64,000 bases of DNA from Nitrospira sp. (GCA_030653545.1 JAURZE010000024.1:186001-250000), one strand, 5' to 3'; positions 14,451 to 23,908 are shown, numbered from the stretch's first letter. Notes: generated by a model not told the origin, from the letters alone. Numbers and translations: made by a program.

Positions 14451-16192
14451 TAGATAATCTGATTGATCAAGCGCTCTTCCGTCTGCCGACCGCGCCGGAA
14501 GGACGACACGCCGACGACCTGCTCCGGATGATGGTCGAGCAGCTTCAACCATTCTTCCGCGGCATCATCGGGCGGCAGCATCTCCCCTTCTCGGAACTCC
14601 TCCAACACGGACTCGGAGAGATCTTTCGCGAGAAGCCCTGCCGACTGGCCGGATTGGATCATGCGATCGATCGCCTTTTCCTTCGCGCGCTGGACAATGG
14701 AGGAAAGAATCGCCCCGCTTACGAGATCGCCCCGATAGAGTACCTTGTTCTGGCCGCTCCGGAGGCGGATGGAGAGCAACCGGTTCTCATCCGTCCGTTT
14801 GTAAATCTGGTCGATCACCTCATCGGCCAGCGAGACAAAGGCCTTCGCCTTGTCCCCGCCTCGTTCGGCCACCAGCGCCTGATCCAGCGGTAACTCGTTG
14901 GTCAGATAGACTTTCAAAATCTCGGCGGCCGATTCCCGATTCGGGCGGCTGACCTTGATCTTGCGATCGATGCGTCCCGGACGCAGTACGGCGGGATCGA
15001 TCAGATCCGGCCGATTCGACGCGAGAATGATCACGACATCCCGCAACGATTCGATCCCGTCCATCTCTGAGCAAAACATCGGAACCAGCGTGCTCGAAAT
15101 ATTGAACGAACGCGACGCCCGTCTCGTCCCTAGAATCGACTCGGCTTCGTCGATGAAAATAAACGGGAGCGCTCCCTCACGGCGGCGGGCTCTGGCCTTG
15201 GCGAAAAGGTCGCGCACCATCCGCTCCGACTCGCCGAGCCACATATTCAGAATCTCGGGCCCTTTGATATGGAGGAATGCGCCGCCGGTGATCGCAGGCA
15301 ACGTCTCTGTTTTCCCGCCGGCAGCCATCGACTCGCTCACGAGCTTCGAGAGACTGGCTGCGGCAGCCTGGCCGATCAGTGTTTTCCCGCAGCCCGGCGG
15401 GCCATAGAGCAGGAACCCCTTGGGTTGCGTGAACTTGAACTGCTGGAACGTCTCCGCATGCAGCAAGGGGTATTCGATCGCCTTGCGAATCGCGCTGATC
15501 GCCTCCTGCTGGCCGCCGATCTGCTCCCACGTGACCGTCGGCACTTCGTCGAGGACATGGGTCTTGGCTTTCCGGTCCTCCAGCTTCTCGATTGCAATCC
15601 GGTGGCCCGGGTCGATCCGCAATTCATCGCCGGCCTTCAGCTCCACCCCCACAAGGTCGCTCGACCGCTGGAGGATCATGGATTGGCGGCCCATCTCCTG
15701 CTCGAAACGCAACCGCCCGTCCGGCAATGCTTCCGTCAACTTGAGCACCGGCCCGTTCAGGTCGTAGCCCAGCGTCTTGATGACCGCATAGGCTTCGTTC
15801 ACGAGAATTTGCGCACCGATCTTTAAGTCCGCATTCGCCACACGGGGATCCACATTCGCATAATACTCGGCCCCGCCGACGATGATCCTCGCCAGGCCTT
15901 CGCCCGGCAGATCGAGCAACGTGCCGATCCGGTTGGCCGGCGCCGTCAGCTTCGCCACGACCTCGCTGATTTTTTTGAATTCGGCCTCCCGTTGCTGCTG
16001 ACTGGCGGCCGCCAGCATGACGGAGTGGCGGAGCTTGTAGAGGATCTGTTGGCGCGGATCGTTCTCAGGAAAAGAGGCGAGGCATTGTTCGATCAACTCA
16101 AGCGGGTCGGGAGTGGTTGAGCCCGTCCGCTTTCCTGCTCCCGCGCCGGATGTGCCGGTCTGCCCTATATCGTCTGGTCGGTGGTCGCTCAT
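14450..16192 (-). CDS. arc: ARC/Mpa-type proteasomal AAA ATPase
   Basis: A 580-residue unfoldase. An N-terminal helical/coiled-coil part (about 45-85) is followed by OB-type domains and one AAA module with Walker A GPPGCGKT, Walker B FIFIDEAES, and the sensor and arginine-finger region RPDLIDPAVLRPGRID. It should recognise tagged proteins through the coiled coil and thread them into the 20S core. The C terminus ends LINQII. Actinobacterial Mpa ends in GQYL, with the tyrosine that docks into the alpha ring, so the docking tail is different or absent here. It is the first gene of the operon and has a GGAG ribosome site. Confidence 0.9.
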   Translation of the reverse strand: MSDHRPDDIGQTGTSGAGAGKRTGSTTPDPLELIEQCLASFPENDPRQQILYKLRHSVMLAAASQQQREAEFKKISEVVAKLTAPANRIGTLLDLPGEGLARIIVGGAEYYANVDPRVANADLKIGAQILVNEAYAVIKTLGYDLNGPVLKLTEALPDGRLRFEQEMGRQSMILQRSSDLVGVELKAGDELRIDPGHRIAIEKLEDRKAKTHVLDEVPTVTWEQIGGQQEAISAIRKAIEYPLLHAETFQQFKFTQPKGFLLYGPPGCGKTLIGQAAAASLSKLVSESMAAGGKTETLPAITGGAFLHIKGPEILNMWLGESERMVRDLFAKARARRREGALPFIFIDEAESILGTRRASRSFNISSTLVPMFCSEMDGIESLRDVVIILASNRPDLIDPAVLRPGRIDRKIKVSRPNRESAAEILKVYLTNELPLDQALVAERGGDKAKAFVSLADEVIDQIYKRTDENRLLSIRLRSGQNKVLYRGDLVSGAILSSIVQRAKEKAIDRMIQSGQSAGLLAKDLSESVLEEFREGEMLPPDDAAEEWLKLLDHHPEQVVGVSSFRRGRQTEERLINQII

Positions 16193-16254
16193 AGCAATCT
16201 CCAGGTTGGTCAGGCGTCATCATAACAACATGTCGAAGCCGGACGCTACCAGCG

Positions 16255-17394
16255 TTAATTGACCGCCTGGAGGGTAAGAGGCAACTGTTGCCGTTTATTG
16301 GCGCGGATAATGTCGAGCGTCACCTGATCGCCGACCTTATGCGCTTCCATGATATCCATCATGTCGTCGATCGTCTCGACCGGCTTCCCGTCGATCGCCA
16401 CGACAATGTCGCCGAGCTCGATGCGCCCGGCTTGCGTCTCGCGCGCCCCCCGCAGCCCGGCGCGATCGGCGCTCCCGCCCCGTGACACTTTTCCAATCAC
16501 CAACCCTTTGATCCCCCATCGTTTGACGATGGAATCGGGCACCAGCGACACACCCAATCCCGGCCTGATGAGCTTCCCGTGCTTGATCAACTCCGGCACG
16601 ATGCGATTGACGGTATCCACCGGTACCGCGAAGCCGATGCCGGCATAGGCGCCGCTGGGGCTGACGATTTGCGTGTTCACGCCGATCAACCGCCCGCTGC
16701 TGTCGAGCAACGGCCCCCCGGAGTTGCCGGGGTTGATGGCCGCATCGGTTTGGATCACGCCCTCGATCGTCCGGTTCGACATCGACTTGATCGTGCGTCC
16801 TAGAGCGCTGACCACTCCTGTGGTCAAGGTATGGTCCAGCCCGAACGGATTGCCGATCGCCAGGACTTTCTGCCCGACCCGCAAGTCGTGCGACGCCCCG
16901 ATCGCCAACGGCTCCAGGAGATTCTCAGAAACCTTGATCTGCAACACTGCGAGATCATGGTCCGGATCGGCCCCGACAATCTTGGCTTGATGTTCGCTCC
17001 GGTCGGCCAGCGTGACCTTGATGGTATCGGCCCCGTAGATGACGTGGAAATTCGTCACAAGATAGCCCTGCTTACTCCAGACAAATCCGGAGCCGGACCC
17101 CTGCGGGACTTCCATCGTATCGAAGGACCAGACATCTCGTTGGATAGCGGTGTTCGCGATGAAGACCACCGACTTGGTGGCCCGCTCGAACACCGCCATG
17201 GTCGCGCGTTCGTCGGGACTCAATTCAGCCGGTGCAGGAGCGACCGGTCGAGGCTTGCCCTCAACTCCGTCGTAGGTCCCGCCCAGCGGTTTGCCCCAGT
17301 CGGCCGCAGTGACGGCCGTGCTTAACGCAAGCACACTGGCTCCCGCTATCGCACGAGCAAGCCCTCGCATCCAGCGCCGCAGGTTCATCGTCAC
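16255..17394 (-). CDS. HtrA/DegP-like periplasmic serine protease with one PDZ domain
   Basis: A protein of 377-379 residues. It has a signal peptide (cleavage near VTAA-DWG), a trypsin-like domain with the His in TNFHVI, the Asp in DHDLAVLQI and the Ser in NPGNSGGPL, and one C-terminal PDZ domain (GVSLVPDSIVKRWGIKGLVI onward). The role is likely quality control of envelope proteins. The frame opens with a GTG at 17394 overlapping the upstream stop (GTGA); an ATG two codons later (17388) is also possible. One PDZ instead of two makes it DegS-like in architecture, but it has no clear N-terminal anchor beyond the signal. Confidence 0.88.
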   Translation of the reverse strand: MTMNLRRWMRGLARAIAGASVLALSTAVTAADWGKPLGGTYDGVEGKPRPVAPAPAELSPDERATMAVFERATKSVVFIANTAIQRDVWSFDTMEVPQGSGSGFVWSKQGYLVTNFHVIYGADTIKVTLADRSEHQAKIVGADPDHDLAVLQIKVSENLLEPLAIGASHDLRVGQKVLAIGNPFGLDHTLTTGVVSALGRTIKSMSNRTIEGVIQTDAAINPGNSGGPLLDSSGRLIGVNTQIVSPSGAYAGIGFAVPVDTVNRIVPELIKHGKLIRPGLGVSLVPDSIVKRWGIKGLVIGKVSRGGSADRAGLRGARETQAGRIELGDIVVAIDGKPVETIDDMMDIMEAHKVGDQVTLDIIRANKRQQLPLTLQAVN

Positions 17395-17813
17395 TCACCG
17401 ATGATTTGGTAGATCAGTTCGCGCGTGCGGGAGCGCGTGTCAAAATCGACCACGACCACTTGCTGCCAGGTGCCCAGCAGAAGCGCCCCGTCGGAAAATG
17501 GAATCGTGATAGACGGCCCTTGCAGCTGCCCGCGGAGATGGCTGTGCCCGTTATCTTCACCGGCATTTCTCGTATTGTGCTGCCAGGCGGGATCGGCCGG
17601 CACGGTGCGATCCCAAAAGGCCTTCGTATCGGCACGGATACCCGGCTCGTCCTCGATGATCATGATCGACGCAGTCGTGTGCTTCACAAACACCGTGGCG
17701 ATACCGGCGCTCAGACCGGACTCAGCGACGGCGGCCTGCACCGATTTCGTCAGATTCTCGATATGCGTATCGCCCTGCATATTCACGCGAGAGGTCACGG
17801 TTTTCACAGACAT
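17391..17813 (-). CDS. YjbQ family protein (UPF0047)
   Basis: A 140-residue protein of the YjbQ/UPF0047 family, with the conserved VFVKHTTASIMI, HNTRNAGEDNGHSHLRGQL and LLLGTWQQVVVVDFD motifs. The histidines probably form an active site. Family members have been reported to have weak thiamine-phosphate synthase activity, but the true substrate is not settled. It overlaps the protease gene by 4 nt and follows the HD-domain gene after 1 nt, so the three form one operon. Confidence 0.88.
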   Translation of the reverse strand: MSVKTVTSRVNMQGDTHIENLTKSVQAAVAESGLSAGIATVFVKHTTASIMIIEDEPGIRADTKAFWDRTVPADPAWQHNTRNAGEDNGHSHLRGQLQGPSITIPFSDGALLLGTWQQVVVVDFDTRSRTRELIYQIIGE

Positions 17814-17814
17814 A

Positions 17815-18681
17815 TCACCACTCCATCTGCCGGAGAAATCGCCGGTCGCCAGGCGAGAGCCGGCAACCCCGCGCTTCTTCCAACACCCGGTCGAACTCGC
17901 CGCCAGCGGCCAACCCGCGAAGCGCAGACATGACCGCCCGACTCAAGAGGCCTTCCTGCTGCAGCTTTTCCAGATAGGCAAACGCATCGGCGAGCGTTTC
18001 CCTCTTCCGTCTGTAGTAATCGCGCCCGCGCTGCTGATTGCTGTAGGCTTCAAACTGTTCGCAGGCGACCAGAATCTCCGCTAACTGCTTCACCCAAGCC
18101 GGGGCGGCCGCCAGCTTCTCGGGATAGTAGTAGTACAACATCACCCGCTGCATCCAGGGCTCCCACCGCACGCCCATCTGCTTGATCTCGCCGCGCACCG
18201 TTCGCAGCCGGCGGGAAAGGCGCCGGGAATACCCGAGGCGCATCTCGACCTGCTCCTTGGCCCACGCCGTCATCGGAATGCCGGCCGCATCGAGCTCGAC
18301 TCCGTATTGACGCAGGAAGGCTTCGGTCTCCCGTCCATACGCCGTCTCCGGATGTAGGGCTCGCCATTCACGCGGCCTGGTCGGAATGCCATGCGCTTTG
18401 GCCCAGGACCAGATTTTCCCGAACAGCACACGATCGAGCCCCGCCCGGCCCAAATCATGCAAAACACAAGCAATCTGATACTGGCGCACTCGCGCAGCGT
18501 CATGCCCCAAGGCAGCGGCCACTGCCGCGCACATGCGCGCCGTGCGAACGGCATGCGGCCGGTCGTACCCGCGGATGATGCGGCGAGGAATCGTCGGATG
18601 CGGATAGTCGTAGAGGCGCAGCAGCTGAGCCGCGAGAGCTTTGGGAATCAACAACGGGGCGCGAGAAGCTGTAGAAGTCAT
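17815..18681 (-). CDS. HD-domain protein
   Basis: A 288-residue protein with the HD metal-binding pattern: the first His in RPHAVRTARM, then VLHDLGRAG near residue 75-83, and a further His in HPETAYG. HD proteins are usually phosphohydrolases acting on nucleotides. The C-terminal half is helical and basic (RRRLRTVRGEIKQM, YYRRKRETLADAF) and could bind nucleic acid or a partner. It is the first gene of the three-gene operon with yjbQ and the protease. Specificity unknown. Confidence 0.65.
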   Translation of the reverse strand: MTSTASRAPLLIPKALAAQLLRLYDYPHPTIPRRIIRGYDRPHAVRTARMCAAVAAALGHDAARVRQYQIACVLHDLGRAGLDRVLFGKIWSWAKAHGIPTRPREWRALHPETAYGRETEAFLRQYGVELDAAGIPMTAWAKEQVEMRLGYSRRLSRRLRTVRGEIKQMGVRWEPWMQRVMLYYYYPEKLAAAPAWVKQLAEILVACEQFEAYSNQQRGRDYYRRKRETLADAFAYLEKLQQEGLLSRAVMSALRGLAAGGEFDRVLEEARGCRLSPGDRRFLRQMEW

Positions 18682-18858
18682 GCGTAAAAAGATCGGAAGG
18701 AGACGGCTATCGACTGCGCCGAGAATAGCGTTCGGCGAAACGAGGTGTCAAGGCAACGCACGGAGTAACCGGTGTACCCGGGGGCTCGATCAATCCAACG
18801 GTTTTTGTTATGCTCCGCGGCGTCCTTCCGTAGTCAATTCCCCTGAATCCTGAGGCGC

Positions 18859-19503
18859 ATGATGCAATGCAGAGAATCGCTGTTCACATGGCTGGTTGGC
18901 GCGGCGCTGAGCGTCGGGGCAATCGGTTTCAGTACGGACTCGACGGCGTCCCCTGTCGACCAGCTCACCGATCTGACCGGAAAGGTCACGGTCATTGTCA
19001 CGCTCACCGGGCGCGACAATTTTACGAGCGAATATCGCTATGACGTCAGTGTCCGCAATATGACCGCCGATCCGCTGATCGCCGACTCCCTGATCATCAC
19101 CCTCGACAAGATTACGAACCTGGCTGGCGAAGACCATGAAGCGCTGAAAAATGAAACGTTTCTCAGCCGGTTTGATATCCTCGGGCAGGATGGAGAAACC
19201 GAGGAGGGCAAACCCTTCTTCCGTATTCCACCAGGCAGTACCGCGGACTTAGGCCCGCAAACCAATAGCCGCGCCGCCGCCGTCCGGATCCGCAACCGAG
19301 ATTATGTCTCGGTCTTCACGCCGGCCTTCAAGGTCTATGGCAACAAACGGCCACCGCCCGAACCGAAACAGCCGATCGCCCAGGCACAGCCCGCTCCCCC
19401 TCAACAACGTCAGACGGACAAGCAGACCGAGAGACTGCTTCAGTTACTGCTCAAGAAGGGCGTCATTACGGAAGAAGAATGGCGCAAGGCCAACCAACCA
19501 TGA
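18859..19503 (+). CDS. Secreted hypothetical protein with C-terminal SHOCT-like helix
   Basis: A 214-residue protein. An N-terminal signal sequence (to about residue 32) is followed by a beta-rich domain (KVTVIVTLTGRDNFTSEYRYDVSVRNM) with an Ig/fibronectin-like feel, a proline- and glutamine-rich linker (PPPEPKQPIAQAQPAPPQQ), and a last helix LLQLLLKKGVITEEEW that looks like the short oligomerisation motif of SHOCT domains. Two adjacent ATG codons (18859 and 18862) are both possible. Function unknown. The gene overlaps the following HIT gene by 4 nt. Confidence 0.6.
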   Translation: MMQCRESLFTWLVGAALSVGAIGFSTDSTASPVDQLTDLTGKVTVIVTLTGRDNFTSEYRYDVSVRNMTADPLIADSLIITLDKITNLAGEDHEALKNETFLSRFDILGQDGETEEGKPFFRIPPGSTADLGPQTNSRAAAVRIRNRDYVSVFTPAFKVYGNKRPPPEPKQPIAQAQPAPPQQRQTDKQTERLLQLLLKKGVITEEEWRKANQP

Positions 19504-19928
19504 CTGATCCGACATGCAAAGCCTGTCAGGGAACCTGGCCGCGCGCCGACCACTTCATCGCCGACCTGGGACTGTCTCAGGCCTACTTGCACGACGACCA
19601 ATTCTTTAAGGGCTGGACCGTCGTCGTCTTCCGGCGCCATGCGACCGAACTCTTCCAGTTGGCCCCCACGGAGCGGATGCAGTTGATGGAGGAAGTCACC
19701 CTGGTGGCCAAGACGCTGGCGCAGGTTTTCGATGCCAGGAAAATCAACTACGAGCTGCTGGGCAACCAACTCCCCCATATCCACTGGCATCTCATCCCCC
19801 GCCTGGCGACCGACCCGGCCCCCTTGGAACCGGTCTGGCGGGTGCAACATGAACCGATCCGTCCGACCGCCCAAGAACTCCAGGGCAGCATTGAACACAT
19901 CAAAGGGGCGATGGCTAAGCTGCGCTAG
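19500..19928 (+). CDS. HIT family protein
   Basis: A 142-residue histidine-triad protein with the active-site motif HIHWHLIPR near residue 93-101 and the CxxC pair near the N terminus (DPTCKACQGTW). HIT proteins hydrolyse or transfer nucleotides from nucleoside phosphoramidates or dinucleotides. The start at 19500 is chosen because its ATG overlaps the upstream TGA (ATGA); an ATG at 19479 in the same frame is less likely. The substrate cannot be told from sequence. Confidence 0.85.
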   Translation: MTDPTCKACQGTWPRADHFIADLGLSQAYLHDDQFFKGWTVVVFRRHATELFQLAPTERMQLMEEVTLVAKTLAQVFDARKINYELLGNQLPHIHWHLIPRLATDPAPLEPVWRVQHEPIRPTAQELQGSIEHIKGAMAKLR

Positions 19929-19983
19929 GTCATGCACACGCCGCATTTTGCCATTCCTAAACAGCCTGCCTTGCCCGACCGGA

Positions 19984-19992
19984 TGCTATAAT
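19984..19992 (+). promoter_or_regulatory. Extended -10 promoter for the TPR/CHASE2 operon
   Basis: TGCTATAAT is an exact extended -10 element. No good -35 box lies upstream, as expected for this promoter type. The TPR gene starts at 20034, preceded by AGGAGGGG. Confidence 0.55.
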
Positions 19993-20033
19993 ACCTCCCA
20001 TCCATACCCAGTTCAGGAGGGGCACAGATTTCG

Positions 20034-21284
20034 ATGCGTCGCCGTGCAGGGCTCGTGACTATCCTTATTGTTCCGCTCCTCTTCGAACTTCACGGCGCGT
20101 CGTTCGCCCAAACGCCTGACGAACAGACCGCGGATCCACCCGTTCTCGAATCTCCAGCGCCACCGCCCCAGCCCCCGCAACAAGACGAGCATCGCCTCTC
20201 CGAATGGACAGAACAAGAGCGCAACAATGCCGTCTTCATGCTGAGCGAGTTGCGTGGACGAGTCAGAACGTTTCCCGCCAGCGCCGAAGACCGCCTCAAG
20301 TTGGCGCAAGAACTCTATCGCGTCGGCGACCTCGACGCCGCACTCGACGAATGCCGCATCGCGCTCAAACTGCAACCGAGCCATGCCGAAGCGTTGCTGC
20401 AACTCGGCATCATACTCATGGCGAAACAGGATGGACGCGCCGCCGCCACGGCCTTCATGGAAGCCATTCTCCTCAACCCCGAATTGACTCATGCGCACTA
20501 CAGTCTCGGCAGCGTCCAGTACTCGCTCGGCAATATCAAAGCCGCGATTCACTCCTATCGACGGGCTATTGAACTGCAACCGCACTTCCCCGACGCCCGT
20601 TATCGGCTTGCACTATTGCTGAAACTGACGAATCGCGATCAGGAAGCGGCACAGTTCATGGAAGAAGCGGCCCTCGGCGGGGTCCCGCAGGCGCAGTTTT
20701 TTTCAGGCAATGCCTACAAGAGCGGGCAGGGCGTTGCCAAAGATCTGGCCCGGGCCATCTTCTGGTGGACCAAAGCGGTTGAACTCGGCCACCAGCCGGC
20801 CGGCGACGCCCTCGCCAAACTCCGGCGGCAAGCCCTCTCGACCGACCAGGCAGATCGACGGCGCACCGACGCACTCGAAGGGTTTCATGCCTACCGCGCC
20901 CGGCTCTGGGAGGAGTTTCCTGATTACAGCCGGTCTGGCGACCAAGACACATTGGGAGTGACGTTACTCAAGAGCCATCGCCCAGACGAAGCAATTACCA
21001 TGCTCCTTCAAGAGAGCTATGCGTTGAGCGACGTGGCGTTGAACGAGCTGGCCGCGCTCTATGAAGCCGGGCTCGACCAGCACCTCGCCCCCTTCGACAA
21101 AAAGCTGCTCCTCTGCATGGAGACCATGGCCGGCGAGGGATTTGCGCCGGCGAAGAAAGCGCTCGCGCGCATCTACGGCCGCGGCCTCGGCGTGGTGCCG
21201 GACCGAGCCAAGGCGAAAGCCTCGCTCAAAGGCCTGCCAAAGCAAGACGCCAAAGCCCTGATGGATGAACTGAACCTCCAGTAA
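20034..21284 (+). CDS. Secreted TPR/Sel1-repeat protein
   Basis: A 416-residue protein with a signal peptide (about 1-25), a proline-rich segment, at least three TPR units between residues 85 and 200 (for example AHYSLGSVQYSLGNIKAAIHS), and a Sel1-type repeat (AQFFSGNAYKSGQGVAKDLA) with another near the C terminus (AKKALARIYGRGLGVVPDRA). It is likely a periplasmic adaptor. It is placed 5 nt before the CHASE2 regulator, so its protein may supply or modulate the signal sensed by that regulator's periplasmic domain; that link is inference from operon structure only. Confidence 0.75.
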   Translation: MRRRAGLVTILIVPLLFELHGASFAQTPDEQTADPPVLESPAPPPQPPQQDEHRLSEWTEQERNNAVFMLSELRGRVRTFPASAEDRLKLAQELYRVGDLDAALDECRIALKLQPSHAEALLQLGIILMAKQDGRAAATAFMEAILLNPELTHAHYSLGSVQYSLGNIKAAIHSYRRAIELQPHFPDARYRLALLLKLTNRDQEAAQFMEEAALGGVPQAQFFSGNAYKSGQGVAKDLARAIFWWTKAVELGHQPAGDALAKLRRQALSTDQADRRRTDALEGFHAYRARLWEEFPDYSRSGDQDTLGVTLLKSHRPDEAITMLLQESYALSDVALNELAALYEAGLDQHLAPFDKKLLLCMETMAGEGFAPAKKALARIYGRGLGVVPDRAKAKASLKGLPKQDAKALMDELNLQ

Positions 21285-21289
21285 TTCAT

Positions 21290-23908
21290 ATGCTCGACTG
21301 GCACAAACTCTGGCGGCACTTCATCACCTCGCTGCCCCTTCAGGCGCTCACGATCGGCGTGCTGGCAACCCTTCTGGCCCGGCTGCTCTGGCTCATTGCG
21401 CCCGCGACTGTCAGCGCCCTCGATTGGACGGTCTACGATACGTGGCTCCGCCACCGCGCACCGGTCGCCGTCAGCCCCGCGCTGACGATCGTCGCGCGCG
21501 ATCCCGTGAGCGAAGCACAGTTCGGGCCCGGACCATGGGACCGGGCCGTCCTGGCTCAGCTGATCACCACGGCCCATGAAACCGGCGCAGCCGCCATCGG
21601 GATCGACCATCGCCTCAACCACGCCAGTCCCGCCCACCTGGGCGGGGCCGCCAGTGACGCGCTGCTCCTGGAAGCGACCACATCTGCCGGCCACGTCGTC
21701 ACCGTCTTCGATGACGAGGCCCCGCCGACCTCGGATGCCATCATTCAAGGGCATCTGACCCTGTCCCCCCATAGCGATCACGTGGCTCGCGCACTGCCCC
21801 TCTTCATAGAACACGGCTCTCCGCCTCTCCCCTCATTCGGACTGGCGCTGTTCTCCCTCGCGAAACGCCAGCCGCTTCCTCACGAAACCGCAGAAACCCG
21901 CCTCGTGAACGTGGTCGGCAATGGAACCCTGGCGGATTTGCCGACCATTCCGCTCTCCACCGTATGGGAAGCGATCCATCATCACGACAGTACCGCGCTC
22001 GACGGATGGTTGAAGGGCAAGGTGGTCGTCATTCTGTCTCAGGTCCCCTCACAGAACCTCTGGCTGCTACCGACGGGACAATCCGTCGACGGCATGACCG
22101 CGCATCTCCAGTTCCTCAACAGTCTGCTCACTGAAACCCGCCTCTGCCAGCTCGGGCCGCTCGGACGCGCCGGCGTCACCATGATGTTCGCCTCGCTCAT
22201 CGCCTGGTGTCTCCTGCGATTTCACGGTTCCATCAGTCTGGTGTTCGCCGCCGGAGCCATCGCCCTCTATGCCGCCGTGACCGCCGTCGTACTTGGCGGA
22301 CTGCATCTCGTGTTGCCGGCAGCCCTCCCGCTCACTGCCGCGCTCATGGTCCTGCTCGGCACCACCGCCTGGACACACCTCACGGCAGGCCAACGTCTGG
22401 TTCTGTTGGAGCGAGACATGCTCCGCATCCAACAGGATGCCGCCGCCGTGCGGGAAGCCCTCGTGCTGCGGGAGAATCGCGCCGAAGCCTTGCAGGAAGA
22501 CTTGGACGCAGCCAAAGCAGCCGCCGCGCAATCGGCCGGTCAGCGGCAGGATCTCGCCCACGCCACCGAGTCCCTGCGAGCCGAACTGGCCGACGTCCAG
22601 ATGCAGGAACAGACCGCCCGCGAACAACTCGAACGATTGGAGCGGCAACTCCACGATCTGCGCGCCGCCGGTTCAGAATCCGGTACGGTCGGCGACGCGG
22701 CGCTTAACCAGTTGTCCATTGAATGCCGCCAACTCGGGATCGTTACCAGAGACGCATCGCTTCTGCGCCTGTTCAGAGACGTAAAGAAGGGGGCCGGATC
22801 GCCGCTCACCGTTCTACTGCTCGGAGAACCTGGCACCGGCAAAGAACTCTTCGCCCGCGCAGTCCATCGGCTCAGCCCAAGATCGAGCCGGACCTTCATC
22901 GCCGTGAATATGGCGGCCATCTCGCCCGAACTATTTGAAAGCGAACTCTTCGGCCACACCAAGGGCAGCTTCACCGGCGCCGCCGCGGACCGGCGCGGCT
23001 ACTTCGAGTTGGCCCACCATGGCACGATCTTTCTTGATGAAATCGGCGATCTGCGACTGGATCACCAGAGCAAGCTGCTCCGGGTATTACAGGAGAAGTC
23101 CTTCTACCGTGTGGGAGCGACCACCCCGACCACCGTGGATGTGCGCATTGTCGCCGCGACCAATCGCGATCTGCAGCGCGGAGTCTCGGAAGGCTGGTTC
23201 AGAGAAGACCTGTACTTCAGATTGAAGGGATTGGTATTCAGGCTGCCACCGCTCCGCGAACGGGCCGCCGATATTCCGCTTCTCGCCGACGTCTGCCTCG
23301 CCGAGATCGCCACGCAGATGAGCCGACCGGTCCCCAAACTCTCCAACGACGCCCTACGCCTGCTGACCGAGCATGACTGGCCGGGCAATGTCCGGGAATT
23401 CCGTCATGCCCTCGAACGAGCCATCGCCTTAAGTGATGAACCGGTACTGACGAGGGCAGCCTTCTCCCTGGAAGGGTCCGTCGAGACTCAGGCTCCCAAG
23501 GGATCGAGCGGGGCGACCGTGCTTCCTGAACCAGCCGGGGATGCCGCCGTGCTGAGCTGCCTCCGGCAGCACGGATTCGACATGCAGGGCACGGCGAAGG
23601 CCCTCGGCTGGGACCGCAGCACCGTGACGCAGCGATTGAAAGGCCTCTGCTTCCAGGCGCTCGTCGACTCCCGCGGCGACCAGGCGAAAGCCGCCCTGTC
23701 CATCGCCGGCGATCCAAGCCACCTGAGAACCGTTGAACTGAAGCTTCTGGACTACCATAGCCACCTCCTGTCGGTGATCGCCCCCTTCAAGACCGCCGAG
23801 GAAGCCCTGGCCGACTGCAGACGCCGCTTCAAGAACCTGCCAGACCGGCACTTTGCCTCGGTCGAAACCCTCGTACGAGATCACTTTTCCAAGATTCCAC
23901 GCCCCTAA
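21290..23908 (+). CDS. CHASE2-domain sigma-54-dependent transcriptional activator
   Basis: An 872-residue membrane regulator. One N-terminal membrane helix (about 20-40) leads into an extracytoplasmic CHASE2-type sensor (about 45-285), then two or three membrane helices (about 290-355), a long coiled coil (about 370-465), a sigma-54 AAA domain with Walker A GEPGTGKE at about 512 and GSFTGA at about 559 in place of GAFTGA, DEIGDL, and a C-terminal Fis-like helix-turn-helix (MQGTAKALGWDRSTVTQRLKGL). It is therefore expected to sense a signal outside the membrane and to drive sigma-54 promoters. CHASE2 is more often fused to kinases or cyclases, so this output is less common. Confidence 0.88.
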   Translation: MLDWHKLWRHFITSLPLQALTIGVLATLLARLLWLIAPATVSALDWTVYDTWLRHRAPVAVSPALTIVARDPVSEAQFGPGPWDRAVLAQLITTAHETGAAAIGIDHRLNHASPAHLGGAASDALLLEATTSAGHVVTVFDDEAPPTSDAIIQGHLTLSPHSDHVARALPLFIEHGSPPLPSFGLALFSLAKRQPLPHETAETRLVNVVGNGTLADLPTIPLSTVWEAIHHHDSTALDGWLKGKVVVILSQVPSQNLWLLPTGQSVDGMTAHLQFLNSLLTETRLCQLGPLGRAGVTMMFASLIAWCLLRFHGSISLVFAAGAIALYAAVTAVVLGGLHLVLPAALPLTAALMVLLGTTAWTHLTAGQRLVLLERDMLRIQQDAAAVREALVLRENRAEALQEDLDAAKAAAAQSAGQRQDLAHATESLRAELADVQMQEQTAREQLERLERQLHDLRAAGSESGTVGDAALNQLSIECRQLGIVTRDASLLRLFRDVKKGAGSPLTVLLLGEPGTGKELFARAVHRLSPRSSRTFIAVNMAAISPELFESELFGHTKGSFTGAAADRRGYFELAHHGTIFLDEIGDLRLDHQSKLLRVLQEKSFYRVGATTPTTVDVRIVAATNRDLQRGVSEGWFREDLYFRLKGLVFRLPPLRERAADIPLLADVCLAEIATQMSRPVPKLSNDALRLLTEHDWPGNVREFRHALERAIALSDEPVLTRAAFSLEGSVETQAPKGSSGATVLPEPAGDAAVLSCLRQHGFDMQGTAKALGWDRSTVTQRLKGLCFQALVDSRGDQAKAALSIAGDPSHLRTVELKLLDYHSHLLSVIAPFKTAEEALADCRRRFKNLPDRHFASVETLVRDHFSKIPRP

